Shown: positions 35,652 through 44,632 of the stretch, piece by piece
Numbering within the stretch: position 1 is the stretch's first letter
Layout of the letters: every line of letters starts with the position of its first letter
NCBI GenBank assembly: GCA_963714325.1
Contig: CAVQOB010000021.1
Location: 1-64,000 of the forward strand
DNA: 64,000 nt
From: CAVQOB01 sp963714325
GTDB taxonomy: Bacteria; Pseudomonadota; Alphaproteobacteria; Rhizobiales; Hyphomicrobiaceae
Direction: 5' to 3'
Program-made: the position numbers and the translations under genes
The notes under the pieces: model-generated
What the model saw: only the letters and a program-made list of their open reading frames with translations
Database searches by the model: none
What the model was told of the DNA's origin: nothing

Positions 35652-35882
35652 TTAATGCCGGGGTTGCTCAAAGTGCAGCAGCTGATAGAGACGCGTGGCG
35701 TTCACCGGCAACAGAATGACATGCAACAGTAAGATTGGAATGAGATCGCGGTAGAAGCCATACGTTATGAAGGCGAGATTGCTGAGGATCGCCAGTACGC
35801 GCAGTGTGCTCATCGACTGCATGCAAAACGCGGCAAGCACAAGACCCGCTGCTGCATAACCGACGAAATCGATAGCCAACAT
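35652..35882 (-). CDS. Small membrane protein, YgjV-like
   Basis: A 76-residue protein with three hydrophobic segments: IDFVGYAAAGLVLAAFCM, LRVLAILSNLAFITYGFYR and LIPILLLHVILLPVNATRLYQL. The pattern resembles small YgjV-like membrane proteins and the membrane stub found before some cyclic-nucleotide-binding regulators. The function is unknown. The frame continues upstream to 36257, but that part has no family character. It lies 60 bases from the tRNA-like repeat, just outside the putative island. Confidence 0.6.
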   Translation of the reverse strand: MLAIDFVGYAAAGLVLAAFCMQSMSTLRVLAILSNLAFITYGFYRDLIPILLLHVILLPVNATRLYQLLHFEQPRH

Positions 35883-36322
35883 GACGATATCCCCTATGGG
35901 CAGTCGTGGTGCCCCGGCGTGGGCGCGTCGTCGTCTGTAATGCGTGGGCGCATCCACAAATGTTTGTCGCCGCGAGCCGACAAAAAGTTCAAGCCTCCGC
36001 CGACTGTGCCGCGTTGGGAAGTCTCGCTCCTGCCCGACCACGCGTGCTTCGCCAACGAGCAGCGCGGTGCCACCACTGCGGATTGGTGCGCGACCTTCAT
36101 ACTCGTCATGCGCCAATGGACGATGGTGCCTGATACCGGCCAACGCAACGATCGACCCGTGTTCCCCGAACGCGACCGGCCGGTATCCGCGCGCGGGGTT
36201 GGTGGGGCGGCGGCATGCCGGAGGCGTGCATACGCATGACGCGCACGAAAAGAGCATATCGGCCGGTAGTCGGACAATACGAGCGGAAGCTTCTGCGGGC
36301 CGGTATGATCCGCGGAGGGCGC
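35883..36322. other. Intergenic region, no gene seen
   Basis: Only overlapping low-complexity frames are present between the small membrane gene and the subtilisin stop. No promoter or repeat stands out. Confidence 0.4.
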
Positions 36323-37894
36323 TTACTTGACGACCCAGCGGAGTGCCGCGGCGGCGCTCGTCCGGCCAGCACCGAATGAGTTGTCGCGACCGGGTACGCC
36401 GAGATCGACGGCCGACCCAATCAGCGCACGGCGCGCCGCATCGGCGGTGAGCGCTGGATCGCGTTCGAGCATCAGCGCCAGGATGCCGCTGACGTGCGCT
36501 GCCGCGAACGACGTGCCCGATTGCAGGCCGTGACCCTTGCCGCGCGCCGTAGCCAAGACATCGACACCCGGAGCAGCGATAGCAATATACGAGCCGCGAT
36601 TGGCGCGCAGATAAAGCCCATCGCGGGCATCGATTGCCGTCACCGCAATGACATCCGAGTAGGCTGCCGGATAGGCCGGCGGCGCCTTGTCGCCGTTATT
36701 GCCGGCGGCCGCAACCATGATCACGCCTTTCGCGGCTGCAGCGACTACTGCTTTCTCCATCAGCGTATCGCGCGGGCCAGCGAGACTGAGATTCAAGACG
36801 CGTGCGCCATTGGCAATCGACCATTCGATCGATTTCAGCAGCACGAACGTCGTCGTCATTTGTGGTTGTCGGCCCTGATCGGACGGGAACGCCCTGACTG
36901 ACAGTAGCGTTGCCGCTGGCGCAATGCCGCGCAAGGTGCCGCGCGCCGCGATGATCCCAGCGATGGCCGTTCCATGCGTTCCGGTCTCGGCCTTGACATC
37001 GCCAAGCGCATTGAAGGTCTCGATCACAACGCCGCCGAAATCGGAATGCTGCGTATCAACGCCGCTGTCGATGATCGCAATCCGCGCGCCACGTCCCGTC
37101 GACAGCGTGTGCGCTTCGCTGAGTTCAAGTTTTGCCAAAGCGTACTGCAAATCGCTCGGTGGCGGAAATTGCGCGCCTTGGCTCGGGCGGTAGATGTAGT
37201 TGCCCTGGACATCGATCAGTCGCGGATCGGCTCGCATGCGCGCGATAATGGCGGGCACACTGGCGTCCGCCCGCCAACGACAACGAATGGCGCGGATACC
37301 GACCAGCGATAACGCCGTCCGCTCGACGATCTCGACATTGTACTGAAGAGCAATCTGTTCTTCGGTGCTTGTCGGGACATTGGCCGCGATCGTTACAATC
37401 ACTTCTTTCGGCAAGACCTCGCCACCGACAGCCGCGATTGTGGTTGGTGGCGTAACGGGGATCGGCCCACTCAATGGTAGCGCCCGCGCTGGTGGTGGGG
37501 ATCGCGACGACGCTGCGCGCCCATCCGATTGAGCGATGATGGGCCGCTGATTGCTCTTGGGATGGAGAACGACTACAGGCGGATCGATTTTACGCTTCGG
37601 CGGCTTGTCATCGTTGCGGTCTGGCGAACCTTTGCGCGGTGGCGCATCCTTATCGCTGGTCTTCGGCGGGTCCTTTTTGCCGGTGGGGCTGTTCCGATCG
37701 GCATCTGGACGAGACTGTCCGAGTTTTGTGCCGCGCCATTTCGATCTGAGCTTCTGGCCGTCCGCTTTCTGTGTTGCGGCGAGCTTTGGGCCGTCACTGT
37801 GACGCGGGCGCGCCGAGGCGCCAGCAACGGACAGTGCCAGGACAGCCCCGCAGGCGGCGAGAATTGCGGCAAATGAAATAATGCGCTTCAGCAT
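36323..37894 (-). CDS. Secreted subtilisin-like serine protease (S8 family)
   Basis: A 523-residue exported protease. The signal helix (residues about 5-28) is followed by a long Lys/Pro/Asp-rich linker to about residue 145, an inhibitor-like propeptide region, and a peptidase S8 domain with the full catalytic set: Asp in IAIIDSGVD, His in GTHGTAIAG, oxyanion Asn in AAGNNG and Ser in SGTSFAAAHVSG. ATG 37894 is chosen because GGGAG lies upstream. The TTG at 37915 is not needed. It ends a leftward unit with an ECF sigma and anti-sigma pair, suggesting that stress-regulated proteolysis is its job. The target is unknown. Confidence 0.9.
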   Translation of the reverse strand: MLKRIISFAAILAACGAVLALSVAGASARPRHSDGPKLAATQKADGQKLRSKWRGTKLGQSRPDADRNSPTGKKDPPKTSDKDAPPRKGSPDRNDDKPPKRKIDPPVVVLHPKSNQRPIIAQSDGRAASSRSPPPARALPLSGPIPVTPPTTIAAVGGEVLPKEVIVTIAANVPTSTEEQIALQYNVEIVERTALSLVGIRAIRCRWRADASVPAIIARMRADPRLIDVQGNYIYRPSQGAQFPPPSDLQYALAKLELSEAHTLSTGRGARIAIIDSGVDTQHSDFGGVVIETFNALGDVKAETGTHGTAIAGIIAARGTLRGIAPAATLLSVRAFPSDQGRQPQMTTTFVLLKSIEWSIANGARVLNLSLAGPRDTLMEKAVVAAAAKGVIMVAAAGNNGDKAPPAYPAAYSDVIAVTAIDARDGLYLRANRGSYIAIAAPGVDVLATARGKGHGLQSGTSFAAAHVSGILALMLERDPALTADAARRALIGSAVDLGVPGRDNSFGAGRTSAAAALRWVVK

Positions 37895-37911
37895 GGTCCA
37901 AACTCCCTGGC

Positions 37912-38583
37912 TCAAGGCGCTGGAGTGATCAGAGCGACAAGACCGTTGCGCCGCCGCAGCGCCTCGATGCGTGCGTCACGCTCGGTGTCGTTGAGACCGG
38001 CGGCACCCAGCCGCACGCGAAACAACGCGCCCGGGTGTGGTCCATCGACAATTGACACCCCGAGTTCGGCCAACGCTGCCGCGACATCTTTTGCCGAGGC
38101 CGTATCGGCAAACCGCACCAGCGCATAGCTGCCCGGAAGCGTGGTGTTCTGGCCGCCACTCGCCTGTTGATAGGTGGTCTTGGGTCGCTCACTGAGCAGA
38201 TAGCCGACAGCGGCCGCTTGCAGCAGCATGACGACACCGGCAGCGATGGCGGCTGATCGCACCATTCCGGCCGATGGCAGCGTAAAAAATTCGCGGACGA
38301 TCGCGGCAATTCGCGACAGAGCGTTGCCATGTCGCGGGCTGGACGCCGCCGCCAAGGTGCGCTCAATCGTCAGCGACGCGGGCGCGCGCAATGCCTCATT
38401 GATGCGCAACGTTGCATCCTGCTCGGCACGTAACAGGTCCACCTGACGCGCGAGATCCGGCGTGTTTCTCACCCACGCCTCGACGCGTGCGTGATCGGCG
38501 GCATCGAGTTTGCCCGTGACATACCAGGGCAACAGCATCTCGATGTCGTCGTGTTCGGACATTGTCACGGTTGTCTTGCTCAT
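37912..38583 (-). CDS. Membrane anti-sigma factor without zinc ligands
   Basis: A 223-residue single-pass protein. The N-terminal domain (HDDIEMLLPWYVTGKLDAADHARVEAWV) has the anti-sigma helix layout, but the H-x3-C-x2-C zinc motif is absent. A transmembrane helix lies near residues 110-130 (AIAAGVVMLLQAAAVGYLL). The periplasmic tail includes YALVRFADTASAKDVAAALAELGVSIVDGP, which resembles the inhibitor-like segment seen before S8 proteases. The ATG at 38583 overlaps the sigma stop (ATGA). It probably restrains the adjacent ECF sigma and may itself be a protease substrate. Confidence 0.8.
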   Translation of the reverse strand: MSKTTVTMSEHDDIEMLLPWYVTGKLDAADHARVEAWVRNTPDLARQVDLLRAEQDATLRINEALRAPASLTIERTLAAASSPRHGNALSRIAAIVREFFTLPSAGMVRSAAIAAGVVMLLQAAAVGYLLSERPKTTYQQASGGQNTTLPGSYALVRFADTASAKDVAAALAELGVSIVDGPHPGALFRVRLGAAGLNDTERDARIEALRRRNGLVALITPAP

Positions 38584-39143
38584 GGCCATCCTCGATCCAC
38601 TCCCGCCGCCTTCAGAAGCTCAGAGAGGCGCTTGCGGGCATAGAACATGCGGGTCTTGACGGTTGCTTCGGGAATGCCGAGCACGGCGCTGGCCTCGGCA
38701 ATCGACTGTTCGTGGTAGTAAACGAGATCGATGATCGTCCGATGTTCGGCCGAAAGCCCATCGAGACATCGGCGCATGACCGTACTCTTGTCAGCCTTCT
38801 GGGCGGCGATCTCGGGATCATCGCTCGCGTCGGCGATCTCATTGGCCGTCTCCTCGTCCCAACTGGCCTCGCGTCGCTTCCTGAGTGCACTGACGGCTTT
38901 GTTATGCGCGATCGAGAGCAGCCAGGTGCTCGGATTTGACCGTCCCTCGAATGTTTTTGCATTTCGCCAAGCCTCCAGAAATACCTCGTTCGTCAACTCC
39001 TCCGCCACGGCCTCGTCACGGACGATCCGGGCAATGAAGCGGAACACGCGAAGCTGGTGGCGCGCGATGAGAGTTCTCAACGCGCGTTGATCATCGGTCG
39101 CAATGCCCGCGATCAACTGGCGATCGTCTGCAAGCTGGGTCAT
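38580..39143 (-). CDS. ECF RNA polymerase sigma factor
   Basis: A 187-residue ECF sigma. Region 2 includes LRVFRFIARIVRDEAVAEELTNEVFLEAWRNAKTFEGRSNPSTWLLSIAHNKAVSALRKRRE. An acidic linker follows, then region 4 (LSAEHRTIIDLVYYHEQSIAEASAVLGIPEATVKTRMFYARKRL). It is coupled to an anti-sigma gene and a subtilisin. It is unlike RpoE of the neighbouring island and should have its own promoter class. The signal is unknown. Confidence 0.92.
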   Translation of the reverse strand: MTQLADDRQLIAGIATDDQRALRTLIARHQLRVFRFIARIVRDEAVAEELTNEVFLEAWRNAKTFEGRSNPSTWLLSIAHNKAVSALRKRREASWDEETANEIADASDDPEIAAQKADKSTVMRRCLDGLSAEHRTIIDLVYYHEQSIAEASAVLGIPEATVKTRMFYARKRLSELLKAAGVDRGWP

Positions 39144-39180
39144 GGGCGAAGCGTCTTGGTTCGCGGTGCTCGAAGCATAT

Positions 39181-39205
39181 GTCGCTGCAAAATCGAAAAA
39201 GGTTC
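39181..39205 (-). promoter_or_regulatory. Possible ECF promoter upstream of the sigma gene
   Basis: On the minus strand, GAAC (39205-39202), 17 bases including a T-rich block, then CGAC (39184-39181), about 38 bases before the ATG. The GAAC/CG pattern is common for ECF promoters. Evidence is weak because the motif is short. Confidence 0.35.
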
Positions 39206-39559
39206 AAATGGTCAGAACAGTCAGCCTGCCTCCGCATTCTACGGACAGCGCTCGCACAGTATAGCTGGAAATCGCGATCACAAGCGATTGCCGCGCGAGA
39301 ACCCCGATTTGCAGGCCGTGTGCAGGCGAAAAGCGGTCACTCCGCGCCTTTGCCGCGTTTATGACAACGGCCGTGGTCTAGGACCCACAATCACAAGTCC
39401 CTGGTACGGCTGCCGGGGCCTCGAAAACTTTTTTTGGCCTCGCCTTGAACCTTCCGGCTGTGGTGTGCGTCAGACCTGTTGTGAGGCTGATGCAATGCAG
39501 CTTCACCAACCCCGTCGCAGGGCTCAGACGAGCCGCTCACCCCCGAAGGAGAACGCATC
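39206..39559. other. Intergenic region between sigma gene and His-rich peptide gene
   Basis: No gene is supported. Short frames on both strands lack family resemblance. It ends with GAAGGAGAA, the ribosome-binding site for the next gene. Confidence 0.4.
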
Positions 39560-39856
39560 ATGGCACGCTCATTGTCCAAGCCGATCTCAATCACCGCCGC
39601 CGCATTTGCTCTGACGATGCTGGCCGGCGCCACGCTCCCCGGTGCCGTGACACCGGCTGAAGCGAAGAAAATCTTCATCGTCAAGCACGGCCATCATGGT
39701 CACCACGGCTACCACGGTTATCGCCGCTACGGTTACGCCCCGATATTTTACGCAGCAAGCGGCTATGGCGGCGGGTGCTACTGGCTGAAACAACGCGCCC
39801 ACAACACCGGTAACGCCTATTGGTGGAACCGCTACAACGCCTGCATCGGCAATTGA
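39560..39856 (+). CDS. Small secreted His/Tyr/Gly-rich protein
   Basis: A 98-residue protein with a signal peptide cleaved near PAEAKK (residue 36). It is followed by a short repetitive stretch of HGHHGHHGYHGYRRYGY type, then CYWLKQRAHNTGNAYWWNRYNACIGN with two cysteines. Similar small His-rich exported proteins are common in rhizobiales and end in a conserved WWNRYNAC-like motif. Function unknown. Metal binding or surface association is plausible. AAGGAGAA supports the start. Confidence 0.8.
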   Translation: MARSLSKPISITAAAFALTMLAGATLPGAVTPAEAKKIFIVKHGHHGHHGYHGYRRYGYAPIFYAASGYGGGCYWLKQRAHNTGNAYWWNRYNACIGN

Positions 39857-40635
39857 ACGATCGGCGTGACGCATTGGCCGCCGCCCGCCGTCCCCAACCG
39901 CATCGGCGGTCATCGCGCAGCCCTCGCCATCCCCCGGGCGACGGGCTGCGCAGTCCGGCTGAGCAGATGGTCCGCCGGCTCGATGCGATGCACATTCTAT
40001 TTGGCGTGCCTGACTACTTGGCGTGCCTGTGTCCGCATTGCTCCCCCGCTTTGTCAAAGCTATCGCCACCAGACTGCCGGAGCTCAGGCTGCGCAAGCGT
40101 GGCCGGACGGAGATCAGCGGGGTATGGCACCAGGACGAGCATACCCTCGCAGCGTGAGCCTCGTGCCCACCTTCCCCATCATCGGGGGTGTATTGCTCGA
40201 CACCTGCAGCCCGCCGCGCCCATTGTACAAGTGGCCAGGTGCGGGATTCGCCAGTTCGTGAGCGCCGGCCATTGAAGGTAGTGGGCACAGGGCTGGGCTA
40301 ATCAGTTGGTAAGCGGCTGGAACCCGGTTGGATCACCGATGTTTGAACGGCCTTCAGCTTAACCAAGGCGGCCGGCTGCCGGTTCGAAGTCGATTTCGAG
40401 GGTGATGCACCGGAGTTGCAACCTAAGATAGCGATTGCGGCCACAAGGAGCGTCGCTGGATGGCCTCGCGAGAGTGTCCGCACTCACATAGCCAACCCCT
40501 TGGTAAATCGCTGTAAATGGCCTCTAAAGCGTCCTGGTGCGATTAACCCTGTTTGGGCGGAAAAAGCGCCGGAGTGCGTTGGACATGCGGTCTTTACCGA
40601 ACCCTGGCTGGTGCAACCCGTTTTTTGGCGGAGGG
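39857..40635. other. Long intergenic region, no gene recognised
   Basis: About 780 bases in which only mutually overlapping frames occur, none with a family signature, signal peptide or good ribosome-binding site. No repeat or RNA structure was recognised. Confidence 0.4.
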
Positions 40636-42783
40636 TCATCCCTGCGAAGGCCGCCGGGCCGGCAAGGCTGCGACGGCGGCGAGGAAGCGGTCGCCGGCCT
40701 GGCCATCGCCACCCCAATTGTAGGCGTCCTTAAATGCGGCCCGCGCCGACCTTGCGTTGGGCCAATACCAGCCCTCGGCGAGCAACCGCACGAGAGTCGA
40801 CCCGACGTCCGCGACGGAGGTCGCGACGGCGGCAACGCCAAGTGCTGCATAGTCGTTGGCCGGAAACGGCGCGCCGCTCGTGTTGATGACCATCACCGGG
40901 CGATCCATCAGGATGGCGTGCGCACCCGACGTCGAATAATCGGTGATCACAACGTCAGCTGCGGTGATCGCGTCGATGATGCTGCCAGCATCGCTGACGA
41001 CGACGCGATCGTCGCCATAGGCACTGAGATAACCGATATAAGCTTTGCCGCCGAGGCTGGGGTGCGGCCGCACGATCAAACCCGTCGATCCACCTGGTTC
41101 GACGCAGACGTCGAGGATCGCACGAAGAATATCGGCCTCGTCGCTGTTGAAGCCTGACGTTGCGAACAAGATCAGTCGCGGCTTTCGGGCGGCAAGGCGT
41201 CCGTCGGCGGCAATGGTACGCCGCGCTGCGTCACGTGTTCCGCCCAATGCGCGATCAAGCGCGAGATTGCCAACGAGTGTCAGTCGACTTTGATCGATGC
41301 CGATCGATGCGAAGGCATCACGGCACTGCGTTCCATAGCATCCGATAATGTCAAATGCGTCCCAGCCGACGAGGGATGCATGGTTGCCTGAAATCGTCAC
41401 GGTCGGCATGCTCGCGATCGGCAGGCCGAGCGCTTTCGCGGCTTGCAAAGCAGCCATGCCATGGTGGCTCCAATGCGGCACGACCAGGACACAGGTAGCG
41501 CCGGTTTCGTTGAGCCAGTCGCGCAGGTATTCGGCACGACCGTAAGCGGGGCGTGCGGCGCCATCGATGAAAGCTGGATCTGTCAGCCGGTCCAGGCAAA
41601 AACGAAGCGCACGTTCGCCGACGGAGTGCGAGGGGTGAGCACCGCGCGACACTGCCGTCAGGGCGGCAACGTCGAGAATTTGGCTGAAACGCGCCGCAAA
41701 ATCCGAGCCATGTGCGAGTTTAAGCGGTGGCCTCGCCACGTCAATGCGACGGCACATATTCGCCAGCAGCGATCTCGCAACGGCGGTGCCGGTCATCACT
41801 ATCAAAGGTGTACCGCGAGCGTGCGCTGCCGCAACGAGGTTTTCGACGGCCGTCCAATAGACGAGGCGAGGATTGGCGTCAGTAACGAGAACCGGATGAT
41901 ACGCTGTCGCACGCCGGATTGATGTCGTGTCTTGGGTGCCCTGCTCGCGCGCAATGCGTGGGGAAAGCGTTGATCGGGCTAGATGAGTTTTAGCCGCGTC
42001 GACAGCGACAGAGATGGGGTGCTCGACAGCTGGCGTCGAGAGGTCGACGATGTCGTAACTATTCCGTGCCGTGATCGCAAGGGCCGGCATGCCGGTGGCC
42101 TGCCGCAATGCATCGAGACAAACCGCGATCGCGCTGCGATTGCTCTCGACGGCCAGAACAACGCATCGTGCGCCAGCGGTTGCGGCGAAAGTCACGCACG
42201 CTGCTGCGCGCAGCGCCGCGATCACGCCAGCATGCAGTTCAAGGGCCGCACACTCGAAGGCGTCGAGTTGGCCAGTAGGTTGGCCAGCATCATGAGCTGC
42301 GCCCCGTCCGGCATGTCGAACAGCCCTCAGTCGTGACAACGCATCGTGCGCCGCTTCGTGATTGGCAAGATCGATTTGTGGATCGAGCCAAGCGCTCTGC
42401 AGGTTCCAGATGCGCGCCGAGCCGCAATGCGCGCGCGCGTCTTCCTCGCTCGCTCGGTCTGCGACGATGAGGCCAACGGCGCCAGCGAGTTGCGGCCGTG
42501 CAGCGAGATCGCGGGCCAGCGCTTTGAGCAAATGCAAATCAGGTCCGGCGTCGCTATAAACCAGGCTCGGCGTCTTTCCGTCATCGCAGAGGGCAAGAAC
42601 GCGAGTGCCGTCGCTGCCTCGTCTACGCAGACGCAGGCTATGATAGTGGTGCAGCGCGCTATCTCGGGCGCCGACGAGCCGGTGATAGGCACTGCGCGCG
42701 AACTCCTCGGTCACGACGGAGCGCCGGACGAGACGAACGATGTGTGCACGTAGCGCCGAGCTTAGTTCGGGGCGTAGGGACAT
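40636..42783 (-). CDS. Large GT-B transferase with CDP-glycerol glycerophosphotransferase-like C-terminus
   Basis: A 715-residue protein. The N-terminal 300 residues are Ala-rich and match no family I recognise. The C-terminal half resembles CDP-glycerol/ribitol poly-phosphotransferases and related surface-carbohydrate GT-B enzymes: ARPAYGRAEYLRDWL, LVGNLALDRALG, GLIVRPHPSLGGKAYI and VVITDYSTSGAHAILMDRPVMVI. It ends the leftward nonulosonic-acid operon and could transfer a sugar or glycerophosphate onto the product. ATG 42783 is chosen. M at 42792 is an alternative. Confidence 0.72.
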   Translation of the reverse strand: MSLRPELSSALRAHIVRLVRRSVVTEEFARSAYHRLVGARDSALHHYHSLRLRRRGSDGTRVLALCDDGKTPSLVYSDAGPDLHLLKALARDLAARPQLAGAVGLIVADRASEEDARAHCGSARIWNLQSAWLDPQIDLANHEAAHDALSRLRAVRHAGRGAAHDAGQPTGQLDAFECAALELHAGVIAALRAAACVTFAATAGARCVVLAVESNRSAIAVCLDALRQATGMPALAITARNSYDIVDLSTPAVEHPISVAVDAAKTHLARSTLSPRIAREQGTQDTTSIRRATAYHPVLVTDANPRLVYWTAVENLVAAAHARGTPLIVMTGTAVARSLLANMCRRIDVARPPLKLAHGSDFAARFSQILDVAALTAVSRGAHPSHSVGERALRFCLDRLTDPAFIDGAARPAYGRAEYLRDWLNETGATCVLVVPHWSHHGMAALQAAKALGLPIASMPTVTISGNHASLVGWDAFDIIGCYGTQCRDAFASIGIDQSRLTLVGNLALDRALGGTRDAARRTIAADGRLAARKPRLILFATSGFNSDEADILRAILDVCVEPGGSTGLIVRPHPSLGGKAYIGYLSAYGDDRVVVSDAGSIIDAITAADVVITDYSTSGAHAILMDRPVMVINTSGAPFPANDYAALGVAAVATSVADVGSTLVRLLAEGWYWPNARSARAAFKDAYNWGGDGQAGDRFLAAVAALPARRPSQG

Positions 42784-42859
42784 CTTCCTCACGACAGTTC
42801 AACAGCGGCGTTGCCGGCTTCACGCGATCCGCGGGGCAGCAGTGTGCATCCGATACCGG

Positions 42860-43951
42860 TCAGGACTGGTCCGGCATCACGATGAAGGCACCCGCGTCGT
42901 AATCTCGATCGGCGACGCGGGATCGATTCAAATCCCAATAGCGCATCGGCGACAATCCGCCACCCGGTCGCAGGGCGCCGATCGCTGTGTCGCCTAATCG
43001 GGTGCCAGCGCGAATATCGGCGATCGCGACCAAACTGCGCCGCGCCACGGCCATCGTATCGCGCTCGCTGGCGGTTGGAGCTTTCTCAGGCCGGCCGAGG
43101 GCTGCGGTGACCTCGCGGATCTGGCGGACCAGCTCTTTGAGGTCACCCGGCTCGAGCGATGCCTTGTGGTCCGGACCGGGCTGGTTGCGGTCGAGCGTGA
43201 AATGCTTCTCGATCGCCACCGCGCCGAGCGCCACCGCCGCCAGGCTGACATGCAACCCGTCGCTGTGATCGGAGTAGCCAACCGGCAAGCCGAAGTGATC
43301 GGCGATCGTCGCCATCGCTCTGAGATTGAGATCGGAGGCCGGCGCTGGGTAAGCACTCGTGCAATGCAGGATGCTGACCTTGCCGGCCAGCGCGTCGCGA
43401 CCTGCTGACGTTGCAAACACCGCCCGCATCTCATCGAGTCCGGTTGGCTCCCGCTTCGTCGTGTAGCCGAACGCCAGCACCGCCAGCGCATCACCTATCT
43501 CGTCGAGATTGGCCATGCCGGTCGAGAGAATGATTGGCAATTCCGTCCGCGCCATGGCGAGCAGGAACGGGCCGTTGGTGATCTCGCCCGATGGCGACTT
43601 CATCCGCTTCACGCGCACCCGATGGGCCAGCAGGTCGAGGCTCGGATAGTCGAACGGCGTCGACATGAACTCGATTTTGCGGCGCTCGCATTGATCCCTG
43701 ATCGCCGCGAAATCGGTGTCCGTCAGCTCGAGCGCTTTCAGCATCGCGAGCTGGCCCTCGGCAGCACCCGTCTCGCGCGCCTGATAGGCAGCCTTGCGAG
43801 CACTCGCAGCGGCGACCTCGGCCGCCTTGAAAGTCTGAAATTTCACCGCGTCGGCGCCGGCGTCGGCGGCGGCCGTCACCAGATCGAGCGCACGCGGTAG
43901 TGATCCGTTGTGGTTCACGCCAGCTTCAGCAATGAAGAAAACGTCTGTCAT
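42860..43951 (-). CDS. neuB: NeuB-family nonulosonic acid synthase (legionaminate/neuraminate type)
   Basis: A 363-residue enzyme that condenses PEP with a 6-carbon amino sugar to a 9-carbon ulosonic acid. The TIM-barrel has FIAEAGVNHNGSLPRALDLV, GADAVKFQTFKA, ILSTGMANLDEI, LHCTSAYPAP and PVGYSDHSDGLHVSLAAVALGAVAIEKHFTLDR, all standard for NeuB/LegI. A C-terminal SAF (antifreeze-like) domain begins near RRSLVAIADIRAGTRL. All expected active-site segments are present. With the PtmE-, LegB-, LegC- and LegG-type genes nearby, legionaminic acid is the likely product. Confidence 0.9.
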   Translation of the reverse strand: MTDVFFIAEAGVNHNGSLPRALDLVTAAADAGADAVKFQTFKAAEVAAASARKAAYQARETGAAEGQLAMLKALELTDTDFAAIRDQCERRKIEFMSTPFDYPSLDLLAHRVRVKRMKSPSGEITNGPFLLAMARTELPIILSTGMANLDEIGDALAVLAFGYTTKREPTGLDEMRAVFATSAGRDALAGKVSILHCTSAYPAPASDLNLRAMATIADHFGLPVGYSDHSDGLHVSLAAVALGAVAIEKHFTLDRNQPGPDHKASLEPGDLKELVRQIREVTAALGRPEKAPTASERDTMAVARRSLVAIADIRAGTRLGDTAIGALRPGGGLSPMRYWDLNRSRVADRDYDAGAFIVMPDQS

Positions 43952-43994
43952 CTGTGTCTCGCCGACCTTGCTGCTCGGTTGTCGCCATGCATTC

Positions 43995-44600
43995 TTAGAG
44001 CGTCTTGACGACGCGCGCCGGCACGCCGCCGACCTGGACCGCGTCACCGATATCCTTGGTCACCAGCGATCCGGCCATGACGGTGACGTCGCGGCCGATG
44101 GTGATGCTCGGCACCACAGCACTTTTGATGCCAAAAAAGCAATTGGCGCCAACAAAGACCGTGCCGCCGAACGAGACGCCCGGCGCAATCTGCGTATGGT
44201 CGCCGATGACGCAGTCGTGGTCGACGCCCGACAGCGTATTGATGATGGTGTTGGCACCGATCACCGCGCGCGCATTGACGACGACGCCGGGGCAGAGCAC
44301 GGCGCCATCGCCGATCCGCGCGTCGCCGGCAACGAAGGCGTTCGGCGCGATGCAGGCGGCAGGGCGGATGCCAGCCGCAACCAGTTGATCGTAGATGCGG
44401 CGGCGGACGCTATTGCTGCCGAGCCCCATGTAGACGGGGTGTGCGCGATGCGTGTCAAGCCCGGCAAAGTAATCCACCTCGCTGATCTGATCGCCCGCCG
44501 TGGCTTCGGGTACAATAAACACCACGTCGGCCGCCAGCAACGACGCTACCACGCGGGCGTGGCCGCCTCCGCCAAAGACATAGGCGCGTCGTCGGGACAT
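43995..44600 (-). CDS. neuD: NeuD/PglD-type sugar O/N-acetyltransferase
   Basis: A 201-residue protein with an N-terminal Rossmann-like segment (AYVFGGGGHARVVASLL) and a C-terminal left-handed beta-helix of hexapeptide repeats (IGDGAVLCPGVVVNARAVIGANTIINTLSGVDHDCVIG ... VPARVVKTL). This is the NeuD/PglD/LegH family, which acetylates amino sugars with acetyl-CoA. The His in SGVDHDC is the catalytic candidate. It could acetylate the 4-amino sugar made by LegC or the final acid. Confidence 0.87.
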   Translation of the reverse strand: MSRRRAYVFGGGGHARVVASLLAADVVFIVPEATAGDQISEVDYFAGLDTHRAHPVYMGLGSNSVRRRIYDQLVAAGIRPAACIAPNAFVAGDARIGDGAVLCPGVVVNARAVIGANTIINTLSGVDHDCVIGDHTQIAPGVSFGGTVFVGANCFFGIKSAVVPSITIGRDVTVMAGSLVTKDIGDAVQVGGVPARVVKTL

Positions 44601-44632
44601 GTCTGCCTTTCGTGCGAGCCTTGAGTGCGAGG

